Shown one piece after another: positions 10,199 to 19,545 of a DNA stretch of 64,000 nucleotides (within the stretch, counting starts at the first letter, position 1; each line of letters starts with the position of its first letter). The translations under genes were made by a program, and so were the position numbers. Origin of the DNA: an uncultured Ilumatobacter sp. (GTDB lineage: Bacteria > Actinomycetota > Acidimicrobiia > Acidimicrobiales > Ilumatobacteraceae); contig CAJJBX010000002.1 of the NCBI GenBank assembly GCA_905182555.1, forward strand, positions 82,614-146,613, given 5' to 3'. The notes beneath the pieces were generated by a model. The model saw only the letters and a program-made list of their open reading frames with translations. It had not been told where the DNA came from and searched no databases.

Positions 10199-13046
10199 AT
10201 GAGCGTCCCAGCACCAGCCTCTCAACCAGTTCTTCCACCAATCCTGCAGCATCTCCCGCCGGCGCCCGACGAGTCGCGCGCTCCTCGACGGCTTTCACCA
10301 ACTTGGACGAGTCGAGCAGGGCATCGAGATGTACCCGGCGCAGGAAGAAGCGGCCTTCGAGCTCATTGCCGGGAGCAACGTCATCTTGAACACGCCGACC
10401 GGGTCGGGCAAATCACTCGTTGCTATCGCTGCCCATTTCGTTGGCCTGGGTCGCGACCAACGCAGCGTCTACACCGCACCGATCAAGGCGCTGGTGAGCG
10501 AGAAGTTTTTCGACTTGTGCAAGCAGTTTGGGTCAGAACGAGTGGGAATGATCACCGGCGACGGCTCGATTAACCCGGACGCGCCGATCATCTGCTGCAC
10601 GGCCGAGATCCTGGCAAACTGGGCGCTGCGGGACGGACATCGGACTGATGTCGACATCGTGATCGCCGACGAGTTCCATTTCTATGCTGACCCGCAGCGC
10701 GGCTGGGCATGGCAATTGCCGATCCTCGAACTCCCGCACTGCCAATTTCTGCTGATGTCGGCGACACTCGGCAACACCCGATTCTTCGAGGATGAACTCA
10801 CCAAGCGGACCGGCCGTGAGACCGCCCTGGTCAAGTCGTCGCAACGACCGGTACCGCTTGACTTCGAGTATCGGACGACGCTGCTCCACACCTCGATCGA
10901 GTCGCTCCTCGAGTCGGGTCGGGCACCGATTTACCTCGTCCACTTCACGCAGCGCGACGCGACCGAAGCAGCACAGAGCTATGTCAGCCTCGACCCGCTC
11001 ACGAAGGACGAGAAGCAGCGGGTCAAAGAACTGATCGGCGGATTCCGCTTTGACTCGCCGTTTGGCAAGGGCCTCCGACGGTTCCTCGTCGCAGGTATCG
11101 GTGTGCACCACGCCGGGCTGTTGCCGAAATATCGACTCCTTGTGGAGCGGCTCGCGCAGGCCGGCCTCCTCAAGATCATCTGCGGTACTGACACGTTGGG
11201 CGTTGGCGTCAACGTCCCGATCCGCTCGGTGCTGTTCACGAAGCTCTGCAAATACGACGGGAGCACCACGCGCATCCTGCGCAACCGTGAGTTCGCGCAG
11301 ATTGCTGGGCGTGCCGGGCGTCGAGGTTTCGATGACGAAGGCACGGTCTGGGCCCAGGCGCCGGAGCACGTCGTGATGAACCAGGCGAAGCTCCAGAAGG
11401 CCGCTGAGGACGCCAAAAAGAAGAAGAAGATGGTCAAGAAAAAGGCGCCCGATCGGGGCTATGCGCACTGGGACGAGGGCACCTTCCAGAAGATGGTCAG
11501 TGGCGAACCCGAGCCGCTGACTTCGAGCTTTCAGGTCAACCATCAGATGATTATGAGCCTGCTCGACCGTCGCGGTAATGGCTGCGCTGCGGTTCGAAAG
11601 TTAATGGTCGACAACCACGAACCGCGCAAGCGTCAGCGCCAGCACATCAAGCAGTCGATCTCGATCTATCGCTCGCTCGTCGATGCCGGCCTACTCGAAT
11701 TTCCTGACGAGCCCGACGAACTTGGTCGTCGGGTACGCGTGGATTTCGACCTGCAAGACGAGTTCGCGCTGCATCAGCCGCTGTCGCTGTGGGCGCTCGA
11801 CGCAATCGAGCATCTCGATCGCCAATTTGAAGTCGAAGAACGGTCCCATGAGCAACGCCACGAGCGGCGCGAGCGGGAGCGAGAGCGAGAGGCGGTTGTC
11901 GAAGACGATGCGTCAGTGAGCGACAACCCATTTGCCGCGCTGTCTGGCCTCGTGCTCGACGAAGCCCCCGAAGCGGTGAGCCCCGAAGCCGGATGAGGAA
12001 GCACACGACTCATCATTTGACGGCGTCATGACGGTCGATGACCGGTCGATGACGGCGATGACTGTGCCGAGGCGCAAGAGCCGGCTGACGACTCAACGAT
12101 GCGCGTTGTCGAGGCCGAGACAAAGGGCGATATGCAGCGGGCGCTCGCCGTGATGACGATTATCGAGGCGGTGCAGGAAAGCCCCGGCGTCGTGATCAAC
12201 GCACAGCTGCGCAAAGCGAAAGACGAAGTGATGGCCGAGATGAAGTCGTCTGGCGTCGAGTACGAGGAACGAATGGAACGGCTTGCCAAAGTCGAACCGC
12301 CGCGGCCAATGAAGGATTGGGTGTACGCCGACTTCAACGAGTTCCGTGCGCGTCATCCGTGGGTTGGGGGCAATACGGTCAAGCCGAAGTCGATTGCTCG
12401 CGACATGTTCGAACGGTCGATGACCTTTGGCGAATACACGGGCCACTACGGCCTCAAGCAGAGCGAGGGTGTCCTCCTGCGCTACCTGTCCGACGTCTAC
12501 AAAGGCATCACGCAGAACGTCCCCGCCGACGCCATGAACGGTGAGCTCGATGAGATTGCGCACTGGCTCGGCACGCTCGTTCGACAGGTCGACTCAAGTT
12601 TGCTCGATGAGTGGGAGCGACTCCAGAATCCTGATGAGCATGTGGCCGGCGACGGCGCAGTCCGTCCGCCGACCGGCGAGAAGGCGGAGAGCGGCGAGGT
12701 CACGATCACCTCCGACCGCCGGGCGTTCAACACGATGGTTCGCAACGCAGCGTTCAGGTGGATCGAGCAACTCGCCCGCCGTCAGCGTCCGGCCGGATCA
12801 ATCGAGGGGCTGAACACCCGCGAGCTCATGGAGTCCTACTGGCAGGAGTACGACGCAATCGAGATCGACGGCGACGCTCGCCATTCCAGTCGCTTCCAGC
12901 TCGACTGGGCGTCGGGCGCGGTGAGCCAGACCATTCATGACCCTGAGGGACACGACGAATGGCGCGTGCTGGGCGAGGTCGACCTCGCTGCATCTCGCGA
13001 CGAAGATCGGCTGGTGATTGCACTCACCGGTATCGAGCGATGCTGA
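10199..13046 (+). CDS. DEAD/DEAH-box helicase with DUF3516 C-terminus, three frameshifts
   Basis: The start at 10199 (MSVPAPASQPVLPPILQHLP; 10187 is possible) runs into LLDGFHQLGRVEQGIEMYPAQEEAA after a shift near 10282. Visible motifs are NTPTGSGKS (Walker A), IADEFHFY (motif II), LMSATLG (III), GIGVHHAGLLPKYR and FAQIAGRAGRRGFD (VI), as in Ski2/Mtr4-like RNA helicases. A basic stretch (KKKKKMVKKK) follows near 11415. An acidic linker holds two compensating shifts (about 11990 and 12055). The DUF3516 domain (12099-13046) then continues in the original frame. The repaired protein is about 950 residues. This domain pair is a known actinobacterial helicase type, probably acting on structured RNA. 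Confidence 0.85.
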
Positions 13047-13080
13047 GCGACTGTTGCTTCATCCAACCCGTGTGAGCTGT

Positions 13081-13108
13081 TTGCCCGGTCGTCAAGATGT
13101 CGTAGTGT
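13081..13108 (+). promoter_or_regulatory. Probable promoter for the pyrimidine-catabolic cluster, leaderless
   Basis: A -35-like TTGCCC (13081-13086), a 16-base spacer and a -10-like TAGTGT (13103-13108) end 6 bases before the ATG at 13115. Transcription would start at or beside the start codon, giving a leaderless mRNA, as is common in actinobacteria. Confidence 0.45.
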
Positions 13109-13114
13109 TCACAT

Positions 13115-13957
13115 ATGGCAAATATCGTGAAGGCAGCACTTCTGCAGACTGACTGGACAGGCGACAAAGAGTCGATGATCGTCAAGCACGAGGAGGCGGC
13201 GCGCGAAGCAGCCACCCAGGGTGCGCAGATCATCTGCTTTCAGGAGTTGTTCTACGGCCCCTATTTCTGTCAGGTCCAAGACGCCGAGTACTACGAGTAC
13301 ACCGAGTACATCCCCGACGGGCCAACCACCAAACGTTTTCAGGCGCTCGCCAAAGAACTCAACATGGTGATGGTCCTGCCGATGTACGAGATCGAACAGC
13401 CTGGCGTGTACTACAACACCGCTGCGGTCATCGATGCTGATGGCACGTACCTCGGCAAGTACCGCAAGCAGCACATCCCGCAGGTCAAGGGCTTCTGGGA
13501 GAAGTTCTATTTCAAGCCGGGCAACGGCGGCTACCCAATTTTTGACACCGCTGTTGGCAAGGTCGGCGTGTACATCTGTTACGACCGCCACTTTCCCGAA
13601 GGTTGGCGAGCACTTGGCCTGAACGGCGCCGAGATTGTCTTCAACCCGTCAGCGACCCACCGTGGCCTGAGCGAGTACCTCTGGTCGATCGAACAGCCGG
13701 CTGCGGCCGTGGCCAACATGTACTACGTCGGTGCGATCAACCGGGTGGGCATCGAGCCGCTCGGTGACAACGACTTCTACGGGCAGAGTTATTTCATTGG
13801 ACCGCGTGGCGAGTACGTCGGCGACAAGGGGAGTGCAACCGACCCCGAACTGATCGTCCGCGAATTCGACCTCGACCTCATTCGCGAGGTTCGCGACGGC
13901 TGGCAGTTCTACCGCGACCGTCGCCCCGAGGCGTACGGCGAGTTGGTGGAAGGCTGA
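13115..13957 (+). CDS. Nitrilase-family amidohydrolase, probable beta-ureidopropionase
   Basis: 280 residues of the carbon-nitrogen hydrolase fold. The Glu-Lys-Cys triad is visible: E in CFQELFYGPYF (near residue 44), K in YRKQHIPQVKGFWEKFYF, and C in VYICYDRHFPEGWR (near residue 155). The sequence resembles N-carbamoylputrescine amidase and N-carbamoyl-beta-alanine amidohydrolases. The next gene, 13 bases on, is a dihydropyrimidinase, which makes N-carbamoyl-beta-amino acids. Hydrolysis of N-carbamoyl-beta-alanine to beta-alanine, CO2 and ammonia is therefore the best assignment. The polyamine reaction is the main alternative. Cytoplasmic; no signal peptide. Confidence 0.85.
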   Translation: MANIVKAALLQTDWTGDKESMIVKHEEAAREAATQGAQIICFQELFYGPYFCQVQDAEYYEYTEYIPDGPTTKRFQALAKELNMVMVLPMYEIEQPGVYYNTAAVIDADGTYLGKYRKQHIPQVKGFWEKFYFKPGNGGYPIFDTAVGKVGVYICYDRHFPEGWRALGLNGAEIVFNPSATHRGLSEYLWSIEQPAAAVANMYYVGAINRVGIEPLGDNDFYGQSYFIGPRGEYVGDKGSATDPELIVREFDLDLIREVRDGWQFYRDRRPEAYGELVEG

Positions 13958-13970
13958 GAGGGGTCTGACG

Positions 13971-15386
13971 GTGGCAACCACATTGATTCAGGGCGGTACG
14001 GTCGTCTCGGCGATAGGACGTCGCGAAGCTGATGTGCTGATCGACGGCGAATCGATCGCCGCGATCCTCGCTCCGGGGCACGCTGCGGCCTACGGCATCA
14101 CACCCGATGTTGTGATTGACGCGGCTGGGAAATATGTCGTGCCTGGTGGCGTGGATGCCCACGTCCACATGTCGCTGCCGTTTGGTGGGACTGTGTCCGC
14201 CGACGATTTCGATACGGGTTCGCGGGCTGCGGCCTGGGGCGGCGTGACCACGATTATCGACTTCGCGTCGCAAACGGTCGGGCTCGATGTACGCGAGGCC
14301 CTCGCTGCCCGTCACGTCGAAGCCGCTGGCGAATGCCACGTCGACTACGCCTTCCACCAGATCATTGGTGACGTGAACGAGGAATCGCTCGAGGCAATGA
14401 CGTACCTCGTCGAGAACGAGGGCATCACGAGCTTCAAGATGTTCATGGCATACCCGGGCGTCTTTTACTCGGACGACGGCAAGATCTTGCGAGCGATGCA
14501 GAATGCATCGGAATCGGGTGCGTTGATGATGATGCACGCCGAGAACGGCATTGCGATAGATGTGCTGGTCGCTCAGTCACTGGCCCGTGGCGACAGCGAC
14601 CCGAAGTATCACTCCTACACCCGACCCGAAGAGCTCGAGTCGGAGGCGACCCACCGTGCGATCAAGCTCGCCCGTGTCGCCGGCAACGTGCCGCTTTACA
14701 TCGTGCACATGTCGGCGTCGGAAGCACTCGAAGAGGTGTCGCGCGCCCAGCACATGGGCCTCAACGTGTTTGCTGAAACCTGTCCGCAATACCTGTACCT
14801 GTCGATTGAGGACCACCTCGCTCAGCCCGGTTTCGAAGGCGCAAAGTGGGTGTGTTCGACGCCGCTGCGCTCCAAGCACGAGCACCACCAGAAGGATCTG
14901 TGGAAGGGCCTGCGGATGAACGAATTGGCCGTGGTGTCCACCGACCACTGCCCGTTCTGCATGAAGGATCAAAAAGAGCTCGGTATCGGTGATTTTTCGA
15001 AGATCCCGAACGGCATGGGCGGCGTCGAGCACCGCATGGAAATGATCTACCAAGGCGTGGTGATGGGGGAGATGACCCTCGAACGCTGGGTCGAGACCTG
15101 CTGCACTACTCCAGCGCGCATGTTTGGCCTCGAGAAGAAGGGTGTCCTTGAGCCCGGCGCGGACGCCGACGTTCTCGTGTGGGATCCGAATACCAAGACC
15201 AAGATTGGTATCAACGACAAACACCACATGGCAATGGACCACTCGTCCTACGAGGGATTTGAAGTAGATGGCAAAGTCGACACAGTGATCTCACGGGGTC
15301 GGGTCGTGGTGGCGAACGACACCTACCTTGGCGCCAAGGGCCACGGCCAGTTCGTCAAGCGCAGCCTCAACCAGTACATCCACTGA
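13971..15386 (+). CDS. hydA: Dihydropyrimidinase (D-hydantoinase)
   Basis: 471 residues starting at GTG 13971, with the amidohydrolase (TIM barrel) metal site visible. VDAHVHMSLPF gives the HxH pair, TSFKMFMAYPG the Lys that becomes carboxylated, MHAENG and YIVHMSASEA the two further His, and VSTDHCPF the Asp. Opens the ring of dihydrouracil or dihydrothymine in the reductive pyrimidine pathway. It sits between the ureidopropionase (13-base gap) and an LLM oxidoreductase (24-base gap) on the same strand, so an operon is likely. Hydantoin-like rings are alternative substrates. I see no dihydropyrimidine dehydrogenase in the window. Confidence 0.9.
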   Translation: MATTLIQGGTVVSAIGRREADVLIDGESIAAILAPGHAAAYGITPDVVIDAAGKYVVPGGVDAHVHMSLPFGGTVSADDFDTGSRAAAWGGVTTIIDFASQTVGLDVREALAARHVEAAGECHVDYAFHQIIGDVNEESLEAMTYLVENEGITSFKMFMAYPGVFYSDDGKILRAMQNASESGALMMMHAENGIAIDVLVAQSLARGDSDPKYHSYTRPEELESEATHRAIKLARVAGNVPLYIVHMSASEALEEVSRAQHMGLNVFAETCPQYLYLSIEDHLAQPGFEGAKWVCSTPLRSKHEHHQKDLWKGLRMNELAVVSTDHCPFCMKDQKELGIGDFSKIPNGMGGVEHRMEMIYQGVVMGEMTLERWVETCCTTPARMFGLEKKGVLEPGADADVLVWDPNTKTKIGINDKHHMAMDHSSYEGFEVDGKVDTVISRGRVVVANDTYLGAKGHGQFVKRSLNQYIH

Positions 15387-15410
15387 CACCGAGCAAGACG
15401 GAGACACTTT

Positions 15411-16433
15411 ATGGACATCGGAGTCGTACTACAAACCACCCCGCCGGCGGCGCGAGTGATCGACCTGTCCCGGCGCGCTGAGGCGTATGGGTTCAGCCAC
15501 GTGTGGACGTTCGACTCACACATCCTGTGGCAAGAGCCCTACGTCATCTACTCCCAGATCCTTGCCGAGACGCGCAACATCGTCGTTGGGCCAATGGTCA
15601 CCAACCCAGCAACGCGCGACTGGACCGTCACGGCCTCCACGTACGCAACACTCAACGAAATGTACGGGAACCGCACCGTCTGCGGGATTGGTCGTGGCGA
15701 CTCTGCAGTCCGCGTGACCAACGGCAAGCCGACAACGCTGGCCACGATGCGCGACTCGATCAACGTGATCCGCGAACTTGGCTGCGGTCGGAGTGTCGAA
15801 TACAACGGCTCGACCATCACCTTGCCGTGGGCGGCGAAAAGCGAGCTCGAAGTCTGGGGAGCGGGCTACGGCCCGAAGGCCCTCAAGATGATCGGTGAGA
15901 CCTGCGACGGTTTCATCTTGCAGTTGGCTGACCTGTCGATCACTGAGTGGATGATCAATGCGGTTCGGACCGCAGCAAGCGATGCCGGCCGCAACCCCGA
16001 CGACATCACGATGTGTATTGCAGCCCCCGCTTACGTGGGTCCAATGGATGACCTGGCGTACATGCGTGACCAGTGTCGCTGGTTCGGTGGCATGGTCGGG
16101 AACCACGTGGCTGACATCGTGACCCGATACGGCGATGCTGCACCGGTGCCGCAGGCGCTGACTGACTACATCGCTGGTCGAGAGGCATACGACTACAACG
16201 AGCACGGCCAGGCAGGGAACACCCACGCGGCATTCGTGCCTGACGAGATCATCGATCGGTTCTGTATCCTCGGCCCGGTTGAAGCGCAACTCGAACGGCT
16301 ACTCGCGCTCCAGGCGCTCGGTGTCGATCAGTTCGCGATCTATTTACAGCACGACGGCAAGGATCACACGCTGGCGCAGTATGGCGAACACATCATTCCT
16401 GCGCTGCGCGAACAGTCACTTGCCAAGCAGTAG
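15411..16433 (+). CDS. LLM-class F420-dependent (or flavin) oxidoreductase
   Basis: 340 residues with the luciferase-like TIM barrel. It starts MDIGVVLQTTPPAARVIDLSRRAEAYGFSHVWTFDSH, which is characteristic of the F420-using branch, and has WGAGYGPKALKMIGETCDGFILQ in the middle. It follows hydA directly and precedes mmsA, in a block that looks like pyrimidine breakdown. By analogy with such clusters it may reduce or oxidise a pyrimidine-derived intermediate. The substrate is inference. Redox cofactor F420 is likely from the family but cannot be proven from sequence. Confidence 0.8.
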   Translation: MDIGVVLQTTPPAARVIDLSRRAEAYGFSHVWTFDSHILWQEPYVIYSQILAETRNIVVGPMVTNPATRDWTVTASTYATLNEMYGNRTVCGIGRGDSAVRVTNGKPTTLATMRDSINVIRELGCGRSVEYNGSTITLPWAAKSELEVWGAGYGPKALKMIGETCDGFILQLADLSITEWMINAVRTAASDAGRNPDDITMCIAAPAYVGPMDDLAYMRDQCRWFGGMVGNHVADIVTRYGDAAPVPQALTDYIAGREAYDYNEHGQAGNTHAAFVPDEIIDRFCILGPVEAQLERLLALQALGVDQFAIYLQHDGKDHTLAQYGEHIIPALREQSLAKQ

Positions 16434-16452
16434 AGCGTTGGGCGTATCGCGC

Positions 16453-16481
16453 TTTCCTGAAAACCGCGTATCGTCTAGAGT
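16453..16481 (+). promoter_or_regulatory. Probable mmsA promoter
   Basis: A weak -35 (TTTCCT, 16453-16458), a 17-base spacer and a -10-like TAGAGT (16476-16481) lie between the LLM gene stop and mmsA. The palindrome at 16489-16506 begins 8 bases after the -10, where a bound repressor would block initiation. Confidence 0.35.
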
Positions 16482-16488
16482 AGCTCAC

Positions 16489-16506
16489 GATTAGAGCGCT
16501 CTAATC
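16489..16506. promoter_or_regulatory. Perfect 18-bp operator-like palindrome before mmsA
   Basis: GATTAGAGCGCTCTAATC is its own reverse complement. The central AGCGCT is typical of LacI-family operators. It ends 19 bases before the mmsA ATG, overlapping the expected transcription start, with an AGGGGA ribosome site (16514-16519) following. No LacI-type gene is in the window. Confidence 0.7.
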
Positions 16507-16525
16507 ACTTGAACAGGGGAACGAC

Positions 16526-18010
16526 ATGGACACCATCGCACACTGGATCAACGGCGCTGCCGTGCCATCGACTTCTGGCAACACCTCGCCGGTGTACAAC
16601 CCGGCCACAGGCGAGCAGGCGTCGTTGGTTGGCTTGGCATCGGTTGCCGAGGTCGAGGCCGCGGTAGTAGCTGCGAAGGCGGCGTTCCCGGGCTGGCGTT
16701 CCACGTCGCTCACAAAGCGCGCCGAGATCATGTTCCGTTTCCGTGAACTGATCGACGCAAACAAGCTCAAGATCGCCACGCTCGTGAGTAACGAGCACGG
16801 CAAGGTCGTGTCCGACGCCATGGGCGAAGTGTCCCGTGGCCTCGAGAACGTCGAGTATGCCTGCGGTATCTCAGAGCTGATCAAGGGCTCGTACAGCGAG
16901 CAGGCAGCAACGGGCGTCGACGTGTATTCGATCCGTCAACCGCTGGGTGTCGTTGCCGGAGTCACGCCGTTCAACTTCCCAGCAATGGTCCCGATGTGGA
17001 TGTTTTCTAACGCCATCGCGTGCGGCAACACGTTCATCCTGAAGCCCAGTGAGAAAAACCCTTCAGCGGTGATGTTCATCGCCGAGCTGTTCGCTCAGGC
17101 GGGGTTGCCCGCCGGTGTGTTCAACGTGGTGCAAGGCGACAAGCTCGCTGTCGACACGATCCTCGAACACGATGACATTGCTGCGGTGAGCTTCGTTGGT
17201 TCGACGCCGATTGCTCGCTACATCTACGAGACCGGCACCAAGAACGGCAAGCGCGTGCAGGCACTCGGCGGTGCGAAGAACCACATGCTTGTGCTACCCG
17301 ACGCCGACCTCGACATGGCGGCAGACGCACTGATTGGCGCGGCCTACGGCTCTGCCGGTGAGCGGTGTATGGCGGTCAGTGTGGTGCTCGCAGCAGATGC
17401 AATCGCCGACGAACTCGTCGCCAAAATTGCCGATCGCATTCCCGGCATCAAGGTCGGCCCCGGCAACGAACCCGACAACGAAATGGGCCCGCTGATCACC
17501 GCTGAACATCGCGACAAGGTGAAGGGTTACATCGACGGAGCGCCCGCCGATGGCGCGACGATCGTGGTCGACGGCCGAGAGAACCTTCCCGCCGATGGCT
17601 ACTTTGTCAACCCGACGTTGATCGACCATGTCAAGCCGGGCATGGCATGTTACGACGACGAAATCTTCGGCCCGGTGCTCAGCGTGATGCGCGTCTCGGG
17701 ATACCAAGAGGGCCTCGAGACCATCAATGCGAACCAGTTCGCCAACGGTGTCGCAATCTTCACTCGTGACGGTGGCGCTGCTCGGAAATTCCAGTTCGAC
17801 GTTCAGGTCGGCATGGTCGGCATCAACGTGCCGATTCCAGTCCCGGTGAGCTACTACAGCTTCGGTGGTTGGAAGGCGAGCCTGTTCGGTGACACCCATA
17901 TGTACGGCCCAGAGGGCATCAATTTCTACACACAAGGCAAGGTCGTCACCAGCCGCTGGCCCGATCCAGCGCAAAGCACGATCGACCTCGGCTTCCCTTC
18001 CGATCGCTGA
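16526..18010 (+). CDS. mmsA: Methylmalonate-semialdehyde dehydrogenase (CoA-acylating)
   Basis: 494 residues of the aldehyde dehydrogenase fold. VTPFNFPAMVPMWMFSNAIACGNTFILKPSEK is the MmsA-type NAD site, and the catalytic Cys sits in YGSAGERCMAVSVVL near residue 285. MmsA converts malonate or methylmalonate semialdehyde plus CoA and NAD to acetyl- or propionyl-CoA. Those semialdehydes arise from beta-alanine and beta-aminoisobutyrate, the products of the preceding genes, as well as from valine and inositol. A clear AGGGGA ribosome site precedes the ATG. It has its own promoter and operator, so it can be controlled separately from the hydA genes. Confidence 0.92.
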   Translation: MDTIAHWINGAAVPSTSGNTSPVYNPATGEQASLVGLASVAEVEAAVVAAKAAFPGWRSTSLTKRAEIMFRFRELIDANKLKIATLVSNEHGKVVSDAMGEVSRGLENVEYACGISELIKGSYSEQAATGVDVYSIRQPLGVVAGVTPFNFPAMVPMWMFSNAIACGNTFILKPSEKNPSAVMFIAELFAQAGLPAGVFNVVQGDKLAVDTILEHDDIAAVSFVGSTPIARYIYETGTKNGKRVQALGGAKNHMLVLPDADLDMAADALIGAAYGSAGERCMAVSVVLAADAIADELVAKIADRIPGIKVGPGNEPDNEMGPLITAEHRDKVKGYIDGAPADGATIVVDGRENLPADGYFVNPTLIDHVKPGMACYDDEIFGPVLSVMRVSGYQEGLETINANQFANGVAIFTRDGGAARKFQFDVQVGMVGINVPIPVPVSYYSFGGWKASLFGDTHMYGPEGINFYTQGKVVTSRWPDPAQSTIDLGFPSDR

Positions 18011-18014
18011 CATT

Positions 18015-18045
18015 CGGTCGCACTGTGCCTGGCACAGTGTGACCG
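18015..18045. repeat. 31-bp palindrome, copy 2
   Basis: The same element as at 2521-2551, with one base changed (G for A at 18020, which would still pair as G-U in RNA). It lies in the 50-base gap between mmsA and the dienelactone hydrolase, both rightward. Two near-identical palindromes 15 kb apart indicate a dispersed repeat family rather than chance terminators. Confidence 0.85.
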
Positions 18046-18060
18046 CGGTACCTTCGGGGG

Positions 18061-18756
18061 ATGAGCACTGAGATGGTCGAGTTCCCCAGCAACGGCAACA
18101 ACGCACGTGGGTATCTCGCTGTGCCCGAAAGCGGCTCCGGGCCTGGCGTCATTGTTGTCCAAGAGTGGTGGGGCCTCGACTCCGGCATTAAGGAGATGGC
18201 CGATCGCCTCGCCACAGCGGGCTTCGTCGCTTTGGCTCCGGACCTCTACCACGGCGAACTTGCCGCTCACGACGAGATGGACAAGGCCGGCGAGTTGATG
18301 AACTCGCTGCCCGCTGATCGTGCAGGCCGTGACATGAGCGGTGCTGTCGACTACCTCGTCGAGCACGACAGCGGCATCGGCGAAGGCATCGGCGTCGTGG
18401 GTTTCTGTATGGGCGGCCTCTTGACCTTTGTGCTCGCATCGCTGCGCCCCGACCGGGTGAAGGTCGCCGTTCCGTTTTACGGATTTCCGCAGGGCGACGA
18501 TCAGCCTGATTACTCGGCGATCACTGCGCCCATCCAGGGGCACATGGCCGAGCATGATGACTTCTTTCCGCCGGAAGCGGCCAGAGAGCTCGAGGCCCGC
18601 CTGCAGGCAATGGGTAAAGACGTCACGCTGACTGTGCACGCTGGAACCGGCCACGCGTTCATGGCGCCACATAACGCCCTTGGCACGCAAAATATTGAGC
18701 GGATTGCTGCTATCTGGCCCCAAGCAACAGCGTTCCTGCACCAGCACCTCGCCTGA
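18061..18756 (+). CDS. Dienelactone hydrolase family protein
   Basis: 231 residues, alpha/beta hydrolase fold of the DLH type. The signature nucleophile is Cys in VGFCMGGLLTF, with acid D in MAEHDDFFP, His in GTGHAFMAP, and the family Glu in VVQEWWGLD. These are the residues used by carboxymethylenebutenolidase. Many family members act on other lactones or esters, so the substrate stays open. It starts 50 bases after mmsA, with the palindrome copy in between. Cytoplasmic; no signal. Confidence 0.88.
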   Translation: MSTEMVEFPSNGNNARGYLAVPESGSGPGVIVVQEWWGLDSGIKEMADRLATAGFVALAPDLYHGELAAHDEMDKAGELMNSLPADRAGRDMSGAVDYLVEHDSGIGEGIGVVGFCMGGLLTFVLASLRPDRVKVAVPFYGFPQGDDQPDYSAITAPIQGHMAEHDDFFPPEAARELEARLQAMGKDVTLTVHAGTGHAFMAPHNALGTQNIERIAAIWPQATAFLHQHLA

Positions 18757-18803
18757 TTCGAATTGCCGGTTTCTGCCGGCGCCGGGCTACTAGCGTCATT
18801 GCA

Positions 18804-19535
18804 ATGATCACCTCCATGTCTCGGCAGCACAAACTCATGGCAGCGTTGGCTGTTGTGCCGCTGGTGTTTGCCGCATGTGGCGGCTCGTCGTCCGACGGAT
18901 CGACTGCTGACTCGTGGTGCGATTTCGCCGATGAGGCCGATGTCGTCGATGAAATTTTGTCGTCGCTCGGTGCCGACTCGAGCGACGTAGAAGCGGGCAT
19001 CACCCAGATGGAGCTCTTCGTGCAGCGTCTGCCAGATGAGGCGCCTGACGAAATCAAGGAACCAGCCAAGAAATTCTCCGAGGGGACGCAGATGCTCATC
19101 GATGCCATCAGGGCTGCCGACTACAACGTCTTCGACGCAGATCTTGGTTTTATGCAGGATTCGACGCTCGAGGCTGACCTCGACGTGGCGTCGGAAAAAC
19201 TTGACGCTTACACAGAGACCAACTGTGGCCGCAGCTTCAGTCGTGGCGACGACACAGACACAGACGCGGGCGTTGCGGGCGATGGCAGCGTCGGTACCAG
19301 TGGGGACGCTGTCGATGACTTCGTTGATTTCAACCTCGGCGATGGCACGATTCGCGAACAGTTGGTGGCTCAGTTCGTGTCGATTGGCATGGCCAACGAG
19401 GAGGCGGAATGCATTGCAGACAATCTCAACTTCGGTGACCCGGCTGTCCAGAGCGGTGACATCGGAGCGATGCTCGGTGTCTTCGAGGAATGCGGCATTG
19501 GACTCGACCGCCTCGCCGAACTCGGTGGCGGCTGA
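18804..19535 (+). CDS. Hypothetical lipoprotein
   Basis: 243 residues. The N-terminus MITSMSRQHKLMAALAVVPLVFAACGGSSS has a lipoprotein signal with the lipid-accepting Cys in FAACGG (near residue 25). The mature chain is acidic. Two Cys in the second half (EAECIADNL and FEECGIGLD) form a pattern seen in small secreted actinobacterial proteins of unknown role. No enzymatic motif is seen. MSRQHK at residue 5 is an equally plausible start. Downstream gap to the HAD gene is 10 bases, so co-transcription is likely. Confidence 0.75.
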   Translation: MITSMSRQHKLMAALAVVPLVFAACGGSSSDGSTADSWCDFADEADVVDEILSSLGADSSDVEAGITQMELFVQRLPDEAPDEIKEPAKKFSEGTQMLIDAIRAADYNVFDADLGFMQDSTLEADLDVASEKLDAYTETNCGRSFSRGDDTDTDAGVAGDGSVGTSGDAVDDFVDFNLGDGTIREQLVAQFVSIGMANEEAECIADNLNFGDPAVQSGDIGAMLGVFEECGIGLDRLAELGGG

Positions 19536-19545
19536 CGGCTCAAGC

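Noticed and set aside
11994..12098. Treating the helicase and the DUF3516 region as two genes
   Set aside because: Both are in the same frame, and the gap reads as an acidic linker if two compensating indels are allowed. The DEAD-DUF3516 pairing is a known single protein.
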